A DNA stretch of 23,744 nucleotides from Clostridium collagenovorans DSM 3089 (GCF_900130005.1 NZ_FQXP01000017.1:1-23744); one strand, 5' to 3'. Shown: positions 8,075 through 15,441, counted from the first letter of the stretch. Made by a program: numbers and translations. The notes: generated by a model from the sequence alone, not told the origin.

Positions 8075-8089
8075 ATTATTACCAATTCC

Positions 8090-8542
8090 TTATCTTTTTA
8101 ATCCTCTTTTACACTGAAAAAATTCACTTAATATATCACCGCACTCTTCTTCATACTCCCATATAACATTTACCCTATGATTAAAAGCGTCATTTCCAGG
8201 CAAATCTATAACCGTTCCACATGCCCCTCCTCTAGGGTCAAAGGTTCCTATATAAAGATTTCTTATCCTTGATTGAATAATTGCACCTGTACACATAATG
8301 CAAGGCTCTAATGTAACATACATATCACAACCAGCAAGTCTCCAAGAGTTTAATACTCTACAAGCCTCCCTTATTGCTATAATTTCAGCATGTGCAGTAG
8401 AATCATTCAAATTTTCCCTTAGGTTATGTGCTCTAGCTATAACCTTATTATCTTTTACAATAATAGCACCAACTGGTACTTCATCTAACAATATTGCTTT
8501 TTTAGCTTCTTCTAAAGCAACATTCATAAAGTTTTCTTTCAT
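8090..8542 (-). CDS. tadA: tRNA adenosine(34) deaminase TadA
   Basis: A 150-residue protein. It has the zinc-dependent deaminase motifs: H51-A-E53 in DSTAHAEIIAI (H ligand and catalytic Glu) and P-C81-I-M-C84 in LEPCIMCTGAI. TadA converts A34 to inosine in tRNA-Arg(ACG), and that substrate tRNA is encoded in this window at 12345-12421. The open frame extends to a TTG at 8554, but GGAG lies 6 nt before the ATG at 8542, which is taken as start. The gene keeps its position close to SRP RNA and dnaX as in B. subtilis (yaaJ), although the VOC and pepF-like genes now intervene. Confidence 0.95.
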   Translation of the reverse strand: MKENFMNVALEEAKKAILLDEVPVGAIIVKDNKVIARAHNLRENLNDSTAHAEIIAIREACRVLNSWRLAGCDMYVTLEPCIMCTGAIIQSRIRNLYIGTFDPRGGACGTVIDLPGNDAFNHRVNVIWEYEEECGDILSEFFQCKRGLKR

Positions 8543-8843
8543 ATTTTTCTCCAAATCATTATATAATAATTATTATTATTTGACAATATATATCGGTGTT
8601 TGTTTATATTATTTTAATATATAATCTTTACTTATTCAATTGTATAAATTAAATAATAAGGCATTTACTCATATCTATTATCATTATATATTTCAATAGA
8701 AAGTTTTCAAAAACTTATAGTTAATTTTAATCATAGAATAAACCTACATATAAATGCCAACTATAGATAATTACTTAAAACTTATTTGTAATAGCTTGAA
8801 ATTTGTATATAAATAGTAAGAGATATGCCTTAAGATTTAATAA
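8543..8843. other. AT-rich spacer upstream of tadA
   Basis: No gene was seen. It should hold the tadA promoter, but several AT-rich hexamers compete and none stands out. The segment around 8750-8795 weakly resembles the 5581-5640 repeat. Confidence 0.4.
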
Positions 8844-8877
8844 TAAAAAAATCATGCGAGTAATCACATGATTTTTT
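8844..8877 (-). terminator. Terminator after tRNA-Arg(CCT)
   Basis: An 11-bp stem (8845-8855 with 8867-8877) beginning 3 nt beyond the tRNA 3' end is followed on the minus strand by a run of T. The A-rich and T-rich arms make it effective in both directions. Confidence 0.88.
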
Positions 8878-8879
8878 AT

Positions 8880-8956
8880 TGGTGCACACGAAGGGAATCG
8901 AACCCCCGGCCTTCCCCTTAGGAGGGGGACGCTCTATCCTACTGAGCTACGGGTGC
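8880..8956 (-). tRNA. tRNA-Arg(CCT)
   Basis: A 77-nt tRNA with anticodon CCT in the loop CTCCTAA, reading AGG, and an encoded CCA. The acceptor arm is imperfect: GCACCCG faces CGTGTGC, leaving C5 opposite U68. The T stem (GGGGG/CCCTT) has two G-U pairs. It is a single tRNA with its own promoter and terminator. Confidence 0.92.
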
Positions 8957-8976
8957 ACAATAATTCACTATATATA

Positions 8977-9005
8977 ATTCTACTATAAAAGTATTTCTAT
9001 GTAAA
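8977..9005 (-). promoter_or_regulatory. Probable promoter of tRNA-Arg(CCT)
   Basis: The minus strand has TTTACA (9005-9000), a 17-nt spacer and TAGAAT (8982-8977), about 20 nt before the tRNA. Both hexamers miss the consensus by one base. Confidence 0.55.
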
Positions 9006-9308
9006 TATTGTACATTTAACTATTTAAGTCATTCTTATTTATAATTTGGCATTTATATTGCAATATATCATGTTTATATAGTTATGCTCTTTATTTTATT
9101 AATTATTTCTCTACATATAAGACTCTATTCTAATATCTCTATCCTATAAATTCTTCATGTTAAATGTAATTTATAAAATATATAGTAAAAATAAATATAT
9201 TTAAACCTTGAAGGAAAAGCTATATTATAATATATTTCTTTTACTTTATATTGTAAAATGTTAAAATTATGTTGTTATAAAAATTTATTTAAGTAATTTA
9301 GTCTAAAA
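9006..9308. other. AT-rich spacer between divergent tRNA-Arg and psd
   Basis: No gene or RNA was recognised. It separates divergent transcription units and is followed by the inverted repeat near psd. Confidence 0.4.
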
Positions 9309-9330
9309 TAAGTTTATTCAAATAAACTTA
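9309..9330 (+). promoter_or_regulatory. 22-bp palindrome upstream of psd, possible operator
   Basis: A perfect inverted repeat, TAAGTTTATT-CA-AATAAACTTA, sits about 50 bp before the psd start. It would overlap the -35 region of a weak promoter whose -10 could be TATTAT at 9338-9343. Its form suits a dimeric regulator, and the TetR gene converging on psd is one candidate, but no binding consensus was recognised. Confidence 0.35.
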
Positions 9331-9378
9331 AAACTTTTATTATAAAAATTATTTTAGGTTATGTTAATGGGGGTAATT

Positions 9379-10269
9379 ATGATTAGTTATTATGATAGAA
9401 AAACAAAATCTCTAGAAACGGAAAAAGTTGTAGGTGATAAATCTATCAAAGCCATATATTGTAATCCTTTAGGTAAAGGATTACTTGAGCTATTTGTTAA
9501 AAAACGTCTTTTTACTAAATTATATGGTTCTTATTGTGATACTGAATATAGTGCTAAAAAAATTGATAATTTTATAAAAGAATATGATATAAATATGAAT
9601 AGGTATAAAAAGGAACTTTCCTTCGAGTTTAATTCATTTAATGACTTTTTTGCACGTGAACTAAAACCTGAATACCTAAAGGTTGATTTAAATGAAAATA
9701 TATTAATATCTCCATGTGATGGTAAGCTGTTAGCTTATACTAATATTGATATTGAAAATATAATTCAAGTTAAGGGCATAACTTATAGCCTAAAAGAATT
9801 AATAGGTGATGATATACTAGCTTCTAAATATTCTGGAGGTACATGTTTAGTTTTTAGACTTTGTCCTACTGACTATCATAGATTTCACTTTATTGATGAT
9901 GGAATTTGTAGTGCACCTACTAAAATACCTGGGTCATATTATTCTGTTAATCCAATAGCCTTGGAAAATAAGGCTAAGTTGTTCTGCCAAAATAAAAGAG
10001 AGTGGAGTGTTCTTTCTTCTAAAAATTTCAATGAAGTTTTATATGTTGAGGTTGGAGCTACCTGTGTAGGTTCAATAATTCAAAGTTATGATGGCGGAAA
10101 AGAAATTTCACGTGGTGAAGAAAAGGGATACTTTAAGTTTGGAGGCTCTACAGTAATTTTATTCTTAAAAAAGGATATCTGTTCTATAGATGAAGACATA
10201 CTAAAATACAGTAGTGATGGAGTTGAAACTTTGGTATCCTTTGGAGAAGCTATTGGAAAAAAACTTTAA
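9379..10269 (+). CDS. psd: Phosphatidylserine decarboxylase proenzyme
   Basis: A 296-residue pyruvoyl enzyme that makes phosphatidylethanolamine from phosphatidylserine at the membrane. The self-cleavage motif is GGST (255-258), with cleavage expected between G256 and S257 to give the pyruvoyl group. Other conserved blocks are FNDFFARELKPE (87-98), SPCDGK with D114, and TDYHRFHF with H167/H170. Length and the FFARELKP signature fit the type common in clostridia. The frame opens at 9361, but GGGGG lies 5 nt before the ATG at 9379, giving MISYYDRK. It is the only plus-strand gene in the window. A phosphatidylserine synthase gene is not adjacent. Confidence 0.93.
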   Translation: MISYYDRKTKSLETEKVVGDKSIKAIYCNPLGKGLLELFVKKRLFTKLYGSYCDTEYSAKKIDNFIKEYDINMNRYKKELSFEFNSFNDFFARELKPEYLKVDLNENILISPCDGKLLAYTNIDIENIIQVKGITYSLKELIGDDILASKYSGGTCLVFRLCPTDYHRFHFIDDGICSAPTKIPGSYYSVNPIALENKAKLFCQNKREWSVLSSKNFNEVLYVEVGATCVGSIIQSYDGGKEISRGEEKGYFKFGGSTVILFLKKDICSIDEDILKYSSDGVETLVSFGEAIGKKL

Positions 10270-10278
10270 TTAAGAAGC

Positions 10279-10326
10279 AAATGGGACGTAACACTATTAC
10301 TTAGTGTTGCATCCCATTTATTTTTA
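10279..10326. terminator. Bidirectional terminator between psd and tetR
   Basis: A 17-bp stem (10279-10295 with 10303-10319) contains one wobble and one mismatch in either transcript. On the plus strand it is followed by ATTTTTATTTT, which ends psd. The convergent TetR gene stops at 10324, so the element serves both units. Confidence 0.8.
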
Positions 10327-10896
10327 TTTTCCAATCGTTATACCTTTGAATATAAGCTGCATTAATTGTTCAGTAATTTCCTCTGTACTAAGAGAATTTG
10401 GGCTCAATAAATCATATATAGCAGTTGATGATAAAATTCCAAATACAGTATAAGATAATAGTTCGCAATTATATTCCTTTATATGATTATGTTCCATTGC
10501 CTTATTAAGATAAAACTCTATTATTTTTAAATAATCCTGAACAGCTTTTCTTAATTGAATTTGTCTTTCTTCTTCTCCCCAAATCTGACTCATTATTACT
10601 TTGAAAAATTCTTTTCTTTCACACATAATCTTAATTTGATGCTTAAGTATATCTCTAACCTGAATGTATATATTATCCTCTTTCTCTGCTAATTCCTTAA
10701 CTCTATCAACTATAGATTTCATCCCATTATATATTATAAAGTTAAATATCTCTTCTTTATTTTTAAAATGATAATATAATGTTCCCTTAGATACATTAGC
10801 AGCCTCTGCTATTAATTCCATAGTTGCCTTGTTGTATCCTAATCTTGAGAATACTTCTATAGATGCATTATATATCGCTCTTTTAGTCTTATTCAT
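10324..10896 (-). CDS. TetR/AcrR-family transcriptional regulator
   Basis: A 190-residue protein. The N-terminal TetR helix-turn-helix is clear: AIYNASIEVFSRLGY, then TMELIAEAANVSKGTLYYHFKNKEEIF (about residues 7-52). A helical ligand-binding and dimerisation domain follows. The ligand cannot be inferred. The frame opens at a GTG at 10920, but GGGGGA lies 6 nt before the ATG at 10896. It converges on psd and lies 106 nt downstream of a hypothetical gene on the same strand, so psd or that gene may be a target. Both are inferences from position only. Confidence 0.92.
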   Translation of the reverse strand: MNKTKRAIYNASIEVFSRLGYNKATMELIAEAANVSKGTLYYHFKNKEEIFNFIIYNGMKSIVDRVKELAEKEDNIYIQVRDILKHQIKIMCERKEFFKVIMSQIWGEEERQIQLRKAVQDYLKIIEFYLNKAMEHNHIKEYNCELLSYTVFGILSSTAIYDLLSPNSLSTEEITEQLMQLIFKGITIGK

Positions 10897-11002
10897 TTTA
10901 TATTCCCCCACTAACCACACATCCTCATGTTAAAATATTATATATATTTTTATTTAAAAAAAATACCACTATATTATTGTATAATGGCATTTAAAAATAA
11001 TT

Positions 11003-11512
11003 TTATTCAATAAATATGTTTAATCTTTCTATACTTTCAATTTGTAATTCACAATATTCCCCATTAACGAAAATATGTAAAATCATATCATCAGGGAAAT
11101 GTACCTTTGTATTATTTCTATTATAATAAAATTCTTTATACAAAGCTATATATGTATTGTTACCTTTAAAAAATTTTTCAATATTTTTATCAAAGGATTC
11201 CTGAATATAGTCTCCCTTTAAACCTTTTCTATATTGCCCATGCCCATCTAAGAAATGACCCTTGTCATCTCTAAAAAATATACTTGGTAAAGCCATATTT
11301 ACAGCTCTATCATAAACATAGTTAGTTAGGAAATCTTCATCCTTAACCATTATATTTTTCCCAAAAACCTCTTTAGCTTCTAATTCATCCTTAGCTTCTA
11401 TAAGCGCGTATTCATTAAATTTGTTTACTCTTGCATCCTTAATAAAAACTATATAATCAGTTTTATCCTTTTTTTCTTTACTAAATCGCTTAAATAGATC
11501 TTTCAAATTCAT
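11003..11512 (-). CDS. Hypothetical protein, 169 residues
   Basis: Not recognised. The protein is soluble and charged, starting MNLKDLFKRFSKEKKDK, with mixed alpha/beta character and no membrane segment or signal peptide. Aromatic-rich stretches occur in the middle and C-terminal half (NYVYDRAVN, LYKEFYYNRNN). The frame extends to 11572, but GGGGGA lies 6 nt before the ATG at 11512. A plausible promoter lies upstream (11544-11572). Good ribosome binding site, ordinary codon use and length argue it is a real gene. It may be transcribed together with the downstream TetR gene. Confidence 0.7.
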   Translation of the reverse strand: MNLKDLFKRFSKEKKDKTDYIVFIKDARVNKFNEYALIEAKDELEAKEVFGKNIMVKDEDFLTNYVYDRAVNMALPSIFFRDDKGHFLDGHGQYRKGLKGDYIQESFDKNIEKFFKGNNTYIALYKEFYYNRNNTKVHFPDDMILHIFVNGEYCELQIESIERLNIFIE

Positions 11513-11543
11513 AATATTTCCCCCATCGATCAATATACTAGTA

Positions 11544-11572
11544 ATTATAAATAACCCAATTTTAATAACCAA
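11544..11572 (-). promoter_or_regulatory. Probable promoter of the 11003-11512 gene
   Basis: The minus strand has TTGGTT (11572-11567), a 17-nt spacer and TATAAT (11549-11544), about 30 nt before the start codon. A 10-bp inverted repeat (AATTAACATA at 11571-11580 with 11593-11602) overlaps the upstream side of the -35 and could be an operator. Confidence 0.5.
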
Positions 11573-11602
11573 TTAACATAAAATAATATTACTATGTTAA
11601 TT

Positions 11603-12312
11603 GTACATTTAATTTGAATAATTGTAAACTTCTGAATAATATTCATATTATTTATATTATTTAGTAAAATAATTTTATTATTTAATATAAAATCAAATTT
11701 AATATATTTTTATTCATAACTATTTTATACTTTAGCTATTTAACTCATTTATGTTTTGATTTAAAAATCATATTTATAATAAAATATAAAAGTTACTAAT
11801 CTTCATTATTCAAATTAGCGATATATTAAGGATATATTAATTTATAATTTTCATTTTTTTACTTTATATACCATATATTTTATTTTAAATTAATTTTAAT
11901 TCATATTAAGCTTTTTCATATATTTTGTAGTAATAATTTATATTATTTTTATGGTGAATGCATTATAGTAAAAAATCTATTGTTAACTAAGCTTTTTACG
12001 TTATAATTTATTATGTATTTGAGAATATAAGTTAATTTGATTTTATTCTTTATAGTGATTTTAATTCTTAAGATCACTTCAACTAGAAAATATGATTTGT
12101 GCTATATATTAAATATTATAAACTTTAATATATATTATGATAAATACTCTTAATTCTTTTTATAGATAATACTCATTATAAAATACACATAATAATTAAT
12201 GCATATAATAATTAACATAAAGCTAGAATATTAATTAGAATTTATACATAGATATTTTTATAATTATGATGAGGCTATGTAATAATATCCTGATTATATT
12301 ATGAAAATTAAC
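11603..12312. other. Long AT-only intergenic region
   Basis: About 700 bp of extremely AT-rich sequence without a coding frame of useful length, ribosome binding site or RNA gene on either strand. It holds the second copy of the intergenic repeat (12208-12263). It may be decayed sequence next to the duplicated tRNA/lipoprotein region. Confidence 0.5.
12208..12263. repeat. Dispersed intergenic repeat, copy 2
   Basis: Matches 5581-5640 through the AGAATATTAATTA core and the ATATTTTTATAA end, with single-base gaps. Both copies are on the same strand of this window and lie in gene-free spacers. Confidence 0.4.
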
Positions 12313-12343
12313 AAAAAAAAGTTGCAATAACATTGCAACTTTT
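12313..12343 (-). terminator. Terminator of tRNA cluster A
   Basis: A 12-bp stem (12317-12328 with 12332-12343) with a 3-nt loop is followed on the minus strand by four more T. It starts 1 nt after the CCA of tRNA-Arg(ACG). It differs from the terminator of cluster C. Confidence 0.92.
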
Positions 12344-12344
12344 A

Positions 12345-12421
12345 TGGTACGGCAGAGAGGATTCGAACCCCCGACCAACTGGTTCGTAGCCAGCTACTCT
12401 ATCCAACTGAGCTACTGCCGC
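12345..12421 (-). tRNA. tRNA-Arg(ACG)
   Basis: A 77-nt tRNA with acceptor GCGGCAG, anticodon ACG in the loop CTACGAA, and encoded CCA. A34 is the substrate of TadA (gene at 8090-8542), giving inosine that reads CGU, CGC and CGA. It is the last gene of cluster A and has no counterpart in cluster C. Confidence 0.97.
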
Positions 12422-12427
12422 TCATTA

Positions 12428-12518
12428 TGGCGGAGAAAGAGGGATTTGAACCCTCGCACCGGTTGCCCGATCTACGCCCTTAGCAGGGGCGCCTCTTCAG
12501 CCGCTTGAGTATTTCTCC
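12428..12518 (-). tRNA. tRNA-Ser(GCT), copy A
   Basis: A 91-nt class II tRNA with anticodon GCT, long variable arm and encoded CCA, reading AGC and AGU. It is identical by eye to the copy at 18900-18990 except for one D-loop base (CAAGCGG here, CAAGTGG there). Confidence 0.97.
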
Positions 12519-12556
12519 ATACCTTACTTAATAATCTTTTTTTACGTAAAAAAAAA

Positions 12557-12647
12557 TGGCGGAGAGAGTGGGATTCGAACCCACGGTACGCTTCCACGTA
12601 CGCCGGTTTTCAAGACCGGTGCCTTAAACCAACTCGACCATCTCTCC
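12557..12647 (-). tRNA. tRNA-Ser(TGA), copy A
   Basis: A 91-nt class II tRNA with anticodon TGA in the loop CTTGAAA and encoded CCA, reading UCA and other UCN codons. It appears identical to the copy at 19010-19100. It is the first gene of cluster A, directly after the promoter. Confidence 0.97.
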
Positions 12648-12673
12648 ACGCTTTTCGCCTTTCGACATTAATT

Positions 12674-12702
12674 ATTATACCAACGCACGCATACTATGTC
12701 AA
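12674..12702 (-). promoter_or_regulatory. Consensus promoter of tRNA cluster A
   Basis: The minus strand carries a perfect TTGACA (12702-12697), exactly 17 nt, and a perfect TATAAT (12679-12674) preceded by TGG (an extended -10). It is one of the two strongest promoters in the window. The same arrangement drives cluster C, and a degenerate version lies in the ghost region near 14190-14210. Confidence 0.93.
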
Positions 12703-12742
12703 CTATTTTTTTAATATTTTTTCACTTTAAATTTATATTTCT

Positions 12743-13900
12743 TTAAAATACCTCTCCAGTAACTGCATTTACTCTCATATAGTTTTCTTCATTCGAACGT
12801 CCTTCCTTTTTCTTAAAACACCATGTTGGTACAAATTTAATTTCTGTTACCTTTTTTTCATATGGGACACCTACATATTCTAAAGCAATTTCATTAAAAT
12901 TAATTTTATTCTCCATAACTTTACTATCATATCTTTGCTGCAACTTATCCATAGCCTCATCTACACTTAATAGATTTTCAGGGTTTTCTACCTCATTAAG
13001 ATTCTCAAAAGCATTTGAAATGACTAAATCTATTATACCCTCCTTATCTATCCATACCTCTATCCTCATTCCCCCAATTGTTTTATCTGAAACTTCATCT
13101 ATATATAAATCCCGTGTAATTGGAATATTATTAACCTCACCTCTAAAAGATAATGCATAACATTCATCATATTTAATAAATTTATCTTGTTTTTCCATGA
13201 TGCCACTTTCAATAATTTTTTTTATACCATCATTTTCACGTATTAACTTATCTTGTTCCTCTTGCATTTTTTCTGCTGTAAGTGCATATATCTTAGGCTC
13301 CCCATAAATTGAAATTCCATTTTTAATTAAAATCTCTTTAACATGATTTATTGCCTCTTCTCTTGACATAAAATCTAGCTCCCCATTAGAATATACATCT
13401 GAAATACCATTTATAAACCTACTATAGGTTGCTAAGTTATATTTTTTTAATTTTTCTTCCTTAGTATATATGACTGAACCACTACGTATTATCATAAGTT
13501 CATCATCTATCCTATAAACCTTTATTTTATCTGAATCAGTAATCATAGAATTTTCTGATTCCTTTGTTTCAGGACTTCTATCCTTGAAAAACTTATCAAC
13601 AAAGTAATTCTCATCAAATAAAATATGTTTTCCTATAAATATTGGAGTATTCTCGACCTCTGGTACTATAACCTCTGCATCAATTGAAATGTTTTCACCT
13701 AAACTTTTTTTAATATGATTAGGAGTATTCTTTAGCATTGCCTTTATAGAAGTGTTATCAATTTCATAACTCTCTGAATCAACATCTCTTTTTTCACTTG
13801 AGTTATTAATCATTTGGGACCTACACCCGCTTAATGCAATTAAACAACAACACATACAAAATATAATACATGATTTATAAAAGTATCTATGTGATTTCAT
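12743..13900 (-). CDS. Putative lipoprotein, paralogue 1
   Basis: A 385-residue secreted lipoprotein. The signal peptide has a basic start (KSHRYFYK), a hydrophobic Cys-rich core and the lipobox LSGC with the lipidated Cys at 26. The mature part has no recognised catalytic motif. Its C-terminus (IKFVPTWCF ... VNAVTGEVF) recalls YycI/PepSY-like extracytoplasmic proteins, but this is only a resemblance. It is roughly two-thirds identical along its length to the gene at 14245-15399. The start is the ATG at 13900, 7 nt after AGGAGG; an ATG at 13906 is too close. Its upstream ABC partner survives only as a 3' remnant (13942-13980), and a terminator at 14112-14147 cuts it off from the other operon. 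Own promoter not recognised. Confidence 0.88.
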   Translation of the reverse strand: MKSHRYFYKSCIIFCMCCCLIALSGCRSQMINNSSEKRDVDSESYEIDNTSIKAMLKNTPNHIKKSLGENISIDAEVIVPEVENTPIFIGKHILFDENYFVDKFFKDRSPETKESENSMITDSDKIKVYRIDDELMIIRSGSVIYTKEEKLKKYNLATYSRFINGISDVYSNGELDFMSREEAINHVKEILIKNGISIYGEPKIYALTAEKMQEEQDKLIRENDGIKKIIESGIMEKQDKFIKYDECYALSFRGEVNNIPITRDLYIDEVSDKTIGGMRIEVWIDKEGIIDLVISNAFENLNEVENPENLLSVDEAMDKLQQRYDSKVMENKINFNEIALEYVGVPYEKKVTEIKFVPTWCFKKKEGRSNEENYMRVNAVTGEVF

Positions 13901-13941
13901 ATTCATTCCTCCTCTTCTATTAATCAATATAAATATTTAAT

Positions 13942-13980
13942 TTATCTAATTATCTCTAGATCACCTTTATCTATTTAACT
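13942..13980 (-). pseudogene. Remnant 3' end of an ABC ATPase gene
   Basis: This 39-base stretch aligns with the last codons of the intact ATPase gene at 15442-16086. On the minus strand it reads IDKGDLEIIR-stop, against EMEKGVLEVIR-stop in the intact gene. The stop codon and the following AATTTATC... bases also match, and the spacing to the lipoprotein gene downstream is similar (41 against 42 nt). An in-frame stop lies just upstream of the matching part. Nothing else of the second ATPase, its permeases or a regulator remains between here and 14112. It is best explained as the relic of a duplicated ABC-lipoprotein operon. Confidence 0.75.
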
Positions 13981-14111
13981 AATAGACTTATGTATTTTGC
14001 ACTCTTAAAATACGATTTAATAGATTAAATTTATTTTAAAATATTTTCTTTTACTCCTTATTCATTAATTTCTTTTTTTAATAAGATATATACTTTAAAT
14101 TTAAATTTTAA

Positions 14112-14147
14112 AAAATTAAAAATGACTTAGTCATTTGACTAAGTCCT
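14112..14147 (-). terminator. Relic tRNA-cluster terminator now behind lipoprotein 2
   Basis: The stem GACTTAGTCA/TGACTAAGTC (14124-14133 with 14136-14145) is the same as the terminator after tRNA-Ser(GCT) at 18866-18899. The right arm continues with CCTG as there, where TGG is the tRNA CCA end. Here no tRNA follows. On the minus strand it is followed by ATTTTTAATTTTTT, so it should still terminate and now ends the lipoprotein 2 operon. Confidence 0.85.
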
Positions 14148-14244
14148 GTAGTAAATAATCATATTTTAACTATTTAATCAGTTGAACATCTGCATACTAT
14201 ATTAATTATTTTTCTAATGTTTTCTTTAATATATTCTAGTTTCT
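14148..14244. other. Ghost of a deleted tRNA-Ser cluster and its promoter
   Basis: Positions 14192-14244 align with the promoter-proximal flank of cluster A (12689-12742): both share GCATACTAT, an ATTATTTTT/CTATTTTTT tract and TTTCTTTAAAATACCTCTCC leading into the lipoprotein 3' end. The -35 TTGACA is changed (GTCAAC on the plus strand becomes TTAATT) and no TATAAT remains at the right distance. The two tRNA genes expected between this and the terminator at 14112-14147 are absent. Confidence 0.7.
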
Positions 14245-15399
14245 TTAAAATACCTCTCCAGTAACTGCATTTACTCTCATGGAGCTTTGTTCATTAGGAC
14301 GTCTTTCCTTTCTGTTAAAACACCATGTTGGTACAAATTTAATTTCTGTTACTTTTTTACCATCTGGTATTCCTACATATTCTAAAGTAATTTCATTAAA
14401 ATTCATTTTATTATCTGTAATTACACTATCATACCTTTGCTGCAACTTACTCATAGCCTCATCTACACTTAATAGATTTTCAGGATTTTCTAATTCACTA
14501 AGCTTTTCAACAACATTTGAAATTATTAAGCTTATTATTCCATCCTTATTTATCCATACCTCTGTATTTATTCCCTCAACTACTCTTCCTGAAACTTCAT
14601 CTAAATATAAATCCTGTGTAATTGGAATATTATTAACTTCACTTCTGAAAAATAATACATAACATTCATCATCTTTAACAAATTCTTGTTTTTTTAAATA
14701 ACCCTCTTTAATTTGTTGCTTTACATTCTCATTTTCACTTATTGCTTTTTCTTGTTCTTGTTTCATTTTTTCTGCCGTAAGTGCATATACCTTAGCTTCC
14801 CCATAAATTGAAACACCATTTCTACTTAAAATCTCTTCTACATTACCTATTGCTTCTTCCCTTGACATGAATTCTAAATTCCCATTAGAATATACATCTA
14901 AAACACCATGTGCTTCTCTATTATAAATTGGTAGAGTATACTTCTCTAGTATATTACCTTTTGAATATACTACCGAACCACTGCCAACTACCATTTCTTC
15001 ATTTTCTATAGTGTAAATTTTTATTTTCTCTACTTCATTGATCATCTGTCTTTCTGTTTCCTTTATTTCAGGCTTTCTATTTTTAAAAAACTTATCCACG
15101 AAGTATTCCTCATCAATCAAAATATGTTTTCCTATAAAAGCTGGAGCTTCTTCAACTTTTGGTACGATAACCTCTGCATCAATTGAAATATTTTTACCTA
15201 AGTTTTTTTTAATATGTTTAGGTGTAGTATTTAACATCGTCTTTATAGATGTTTTATCAATTTCATAACTCTCTGAACTAACATCTCCTTTCTCATTTGA
15301 ACTATGCATCATTTCAGACCTACACCCACTTAATGCAATTAAAGAACAACACATACAAGATATAATACATATTCTATAAAAGTATCTATGTGATTTCAT
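14245..15399 (-). CDS. Putative lipoprotein, paralogue 2 (ABC operon)
   Basis: A 384-residue paralogue of the 12743-13900 product with the same signal peptide layout and lipobox LSGC (Cys26). The best conserved blocks are ISIDAEVIVP, GKHIL-DE-YFVDKFFK, VYSNG-L-FMSREEAI, EVNNIPIT-DLY-DEVS, ENLLSVDEAM-KLQQRYDS and the C-terminus KKVTEIKFVPTWCF. It is the last gene of a four-gene operon with two permeases and an ATPase, 42 nt behind the ATPase. It is therefore a candidate extracytoplasmic partner or sensor for that transporter. Two ATGs compete: 15405 lies 3-4 nt after GGGGGA, while 15399 lies 9-10 nt after it and matches the start of paralogue 1, so 15399 is chosen with moderate confidence. Confidence 0.88.
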   Translation of the reverse strand: MKSHRYFYRICIISCMCCSLIALSGCRSEMMHSSNEKGDVSSESYEIDKTSIKTMLNTTPKHIKKNLGKNISIDAEVIVPKVEEAPAFIGKHILIDEEYFVDKFFKNRKPEIKETERQMINEVEKIKIYTIENEEMVVGSGSVVYSKGNILEKYTLPIYNREAHGVLDVYSNGNLEFMSREEAIGNVEEILSRNGVSIYGEAKVYALTAEKMKQEQEKAISENENVKQQIKEGYLKKQEFVKDDECYVLFFRSEVNNIPITQDLYLDEVSGRVVEGINTEVWINKDGIISLIISNVVEKLSELENPENLLSVDEAMSKLQQRYDSVITDNKMNFNEITLEYVGIPDGKKVTEIKFVPTWCFNRKERRPNEQSSMRVNAVTGEVF

Positions 15400-15441
15400 A
15401 TTCATTAATCCCCCACTATCAATAAATCTAAGATAATTAAT

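Noticed and set aside
11603..12312. CRISPR array, origin or mobile element in the long AT-rich gap
   Set aside because: No regularly spaced repeats, DnaA-box cluster, terminal inverted repeats or transposase fragments were seen.
12519..12556. Internal terminator between tRNA-Ser(TGA) and tRNA-Ser(GCT) in cluster A
   Set aside because: The T-run/A-run palindrome around TACGTA consists only of A-T pairs beyond the centre and would be a weak hairpin; the downstream tRNAs have no other promoter.
14112..14244. A hidden intact tRNA after the relic terminator
   Set aside because: No acceptor, T-arm (GGTTCGA-type) or CCA beyond the two bases next to the hairpin; only flanking sequence remains.
12743..15399. 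Assigning the two lipoproteins to YycH/YycI or to lantibiotic immunity (LanI)
   Set aside because: The C-terminal resemblance is short, no WalK/WalR genes are present, and the proteins are much larger than LanI.
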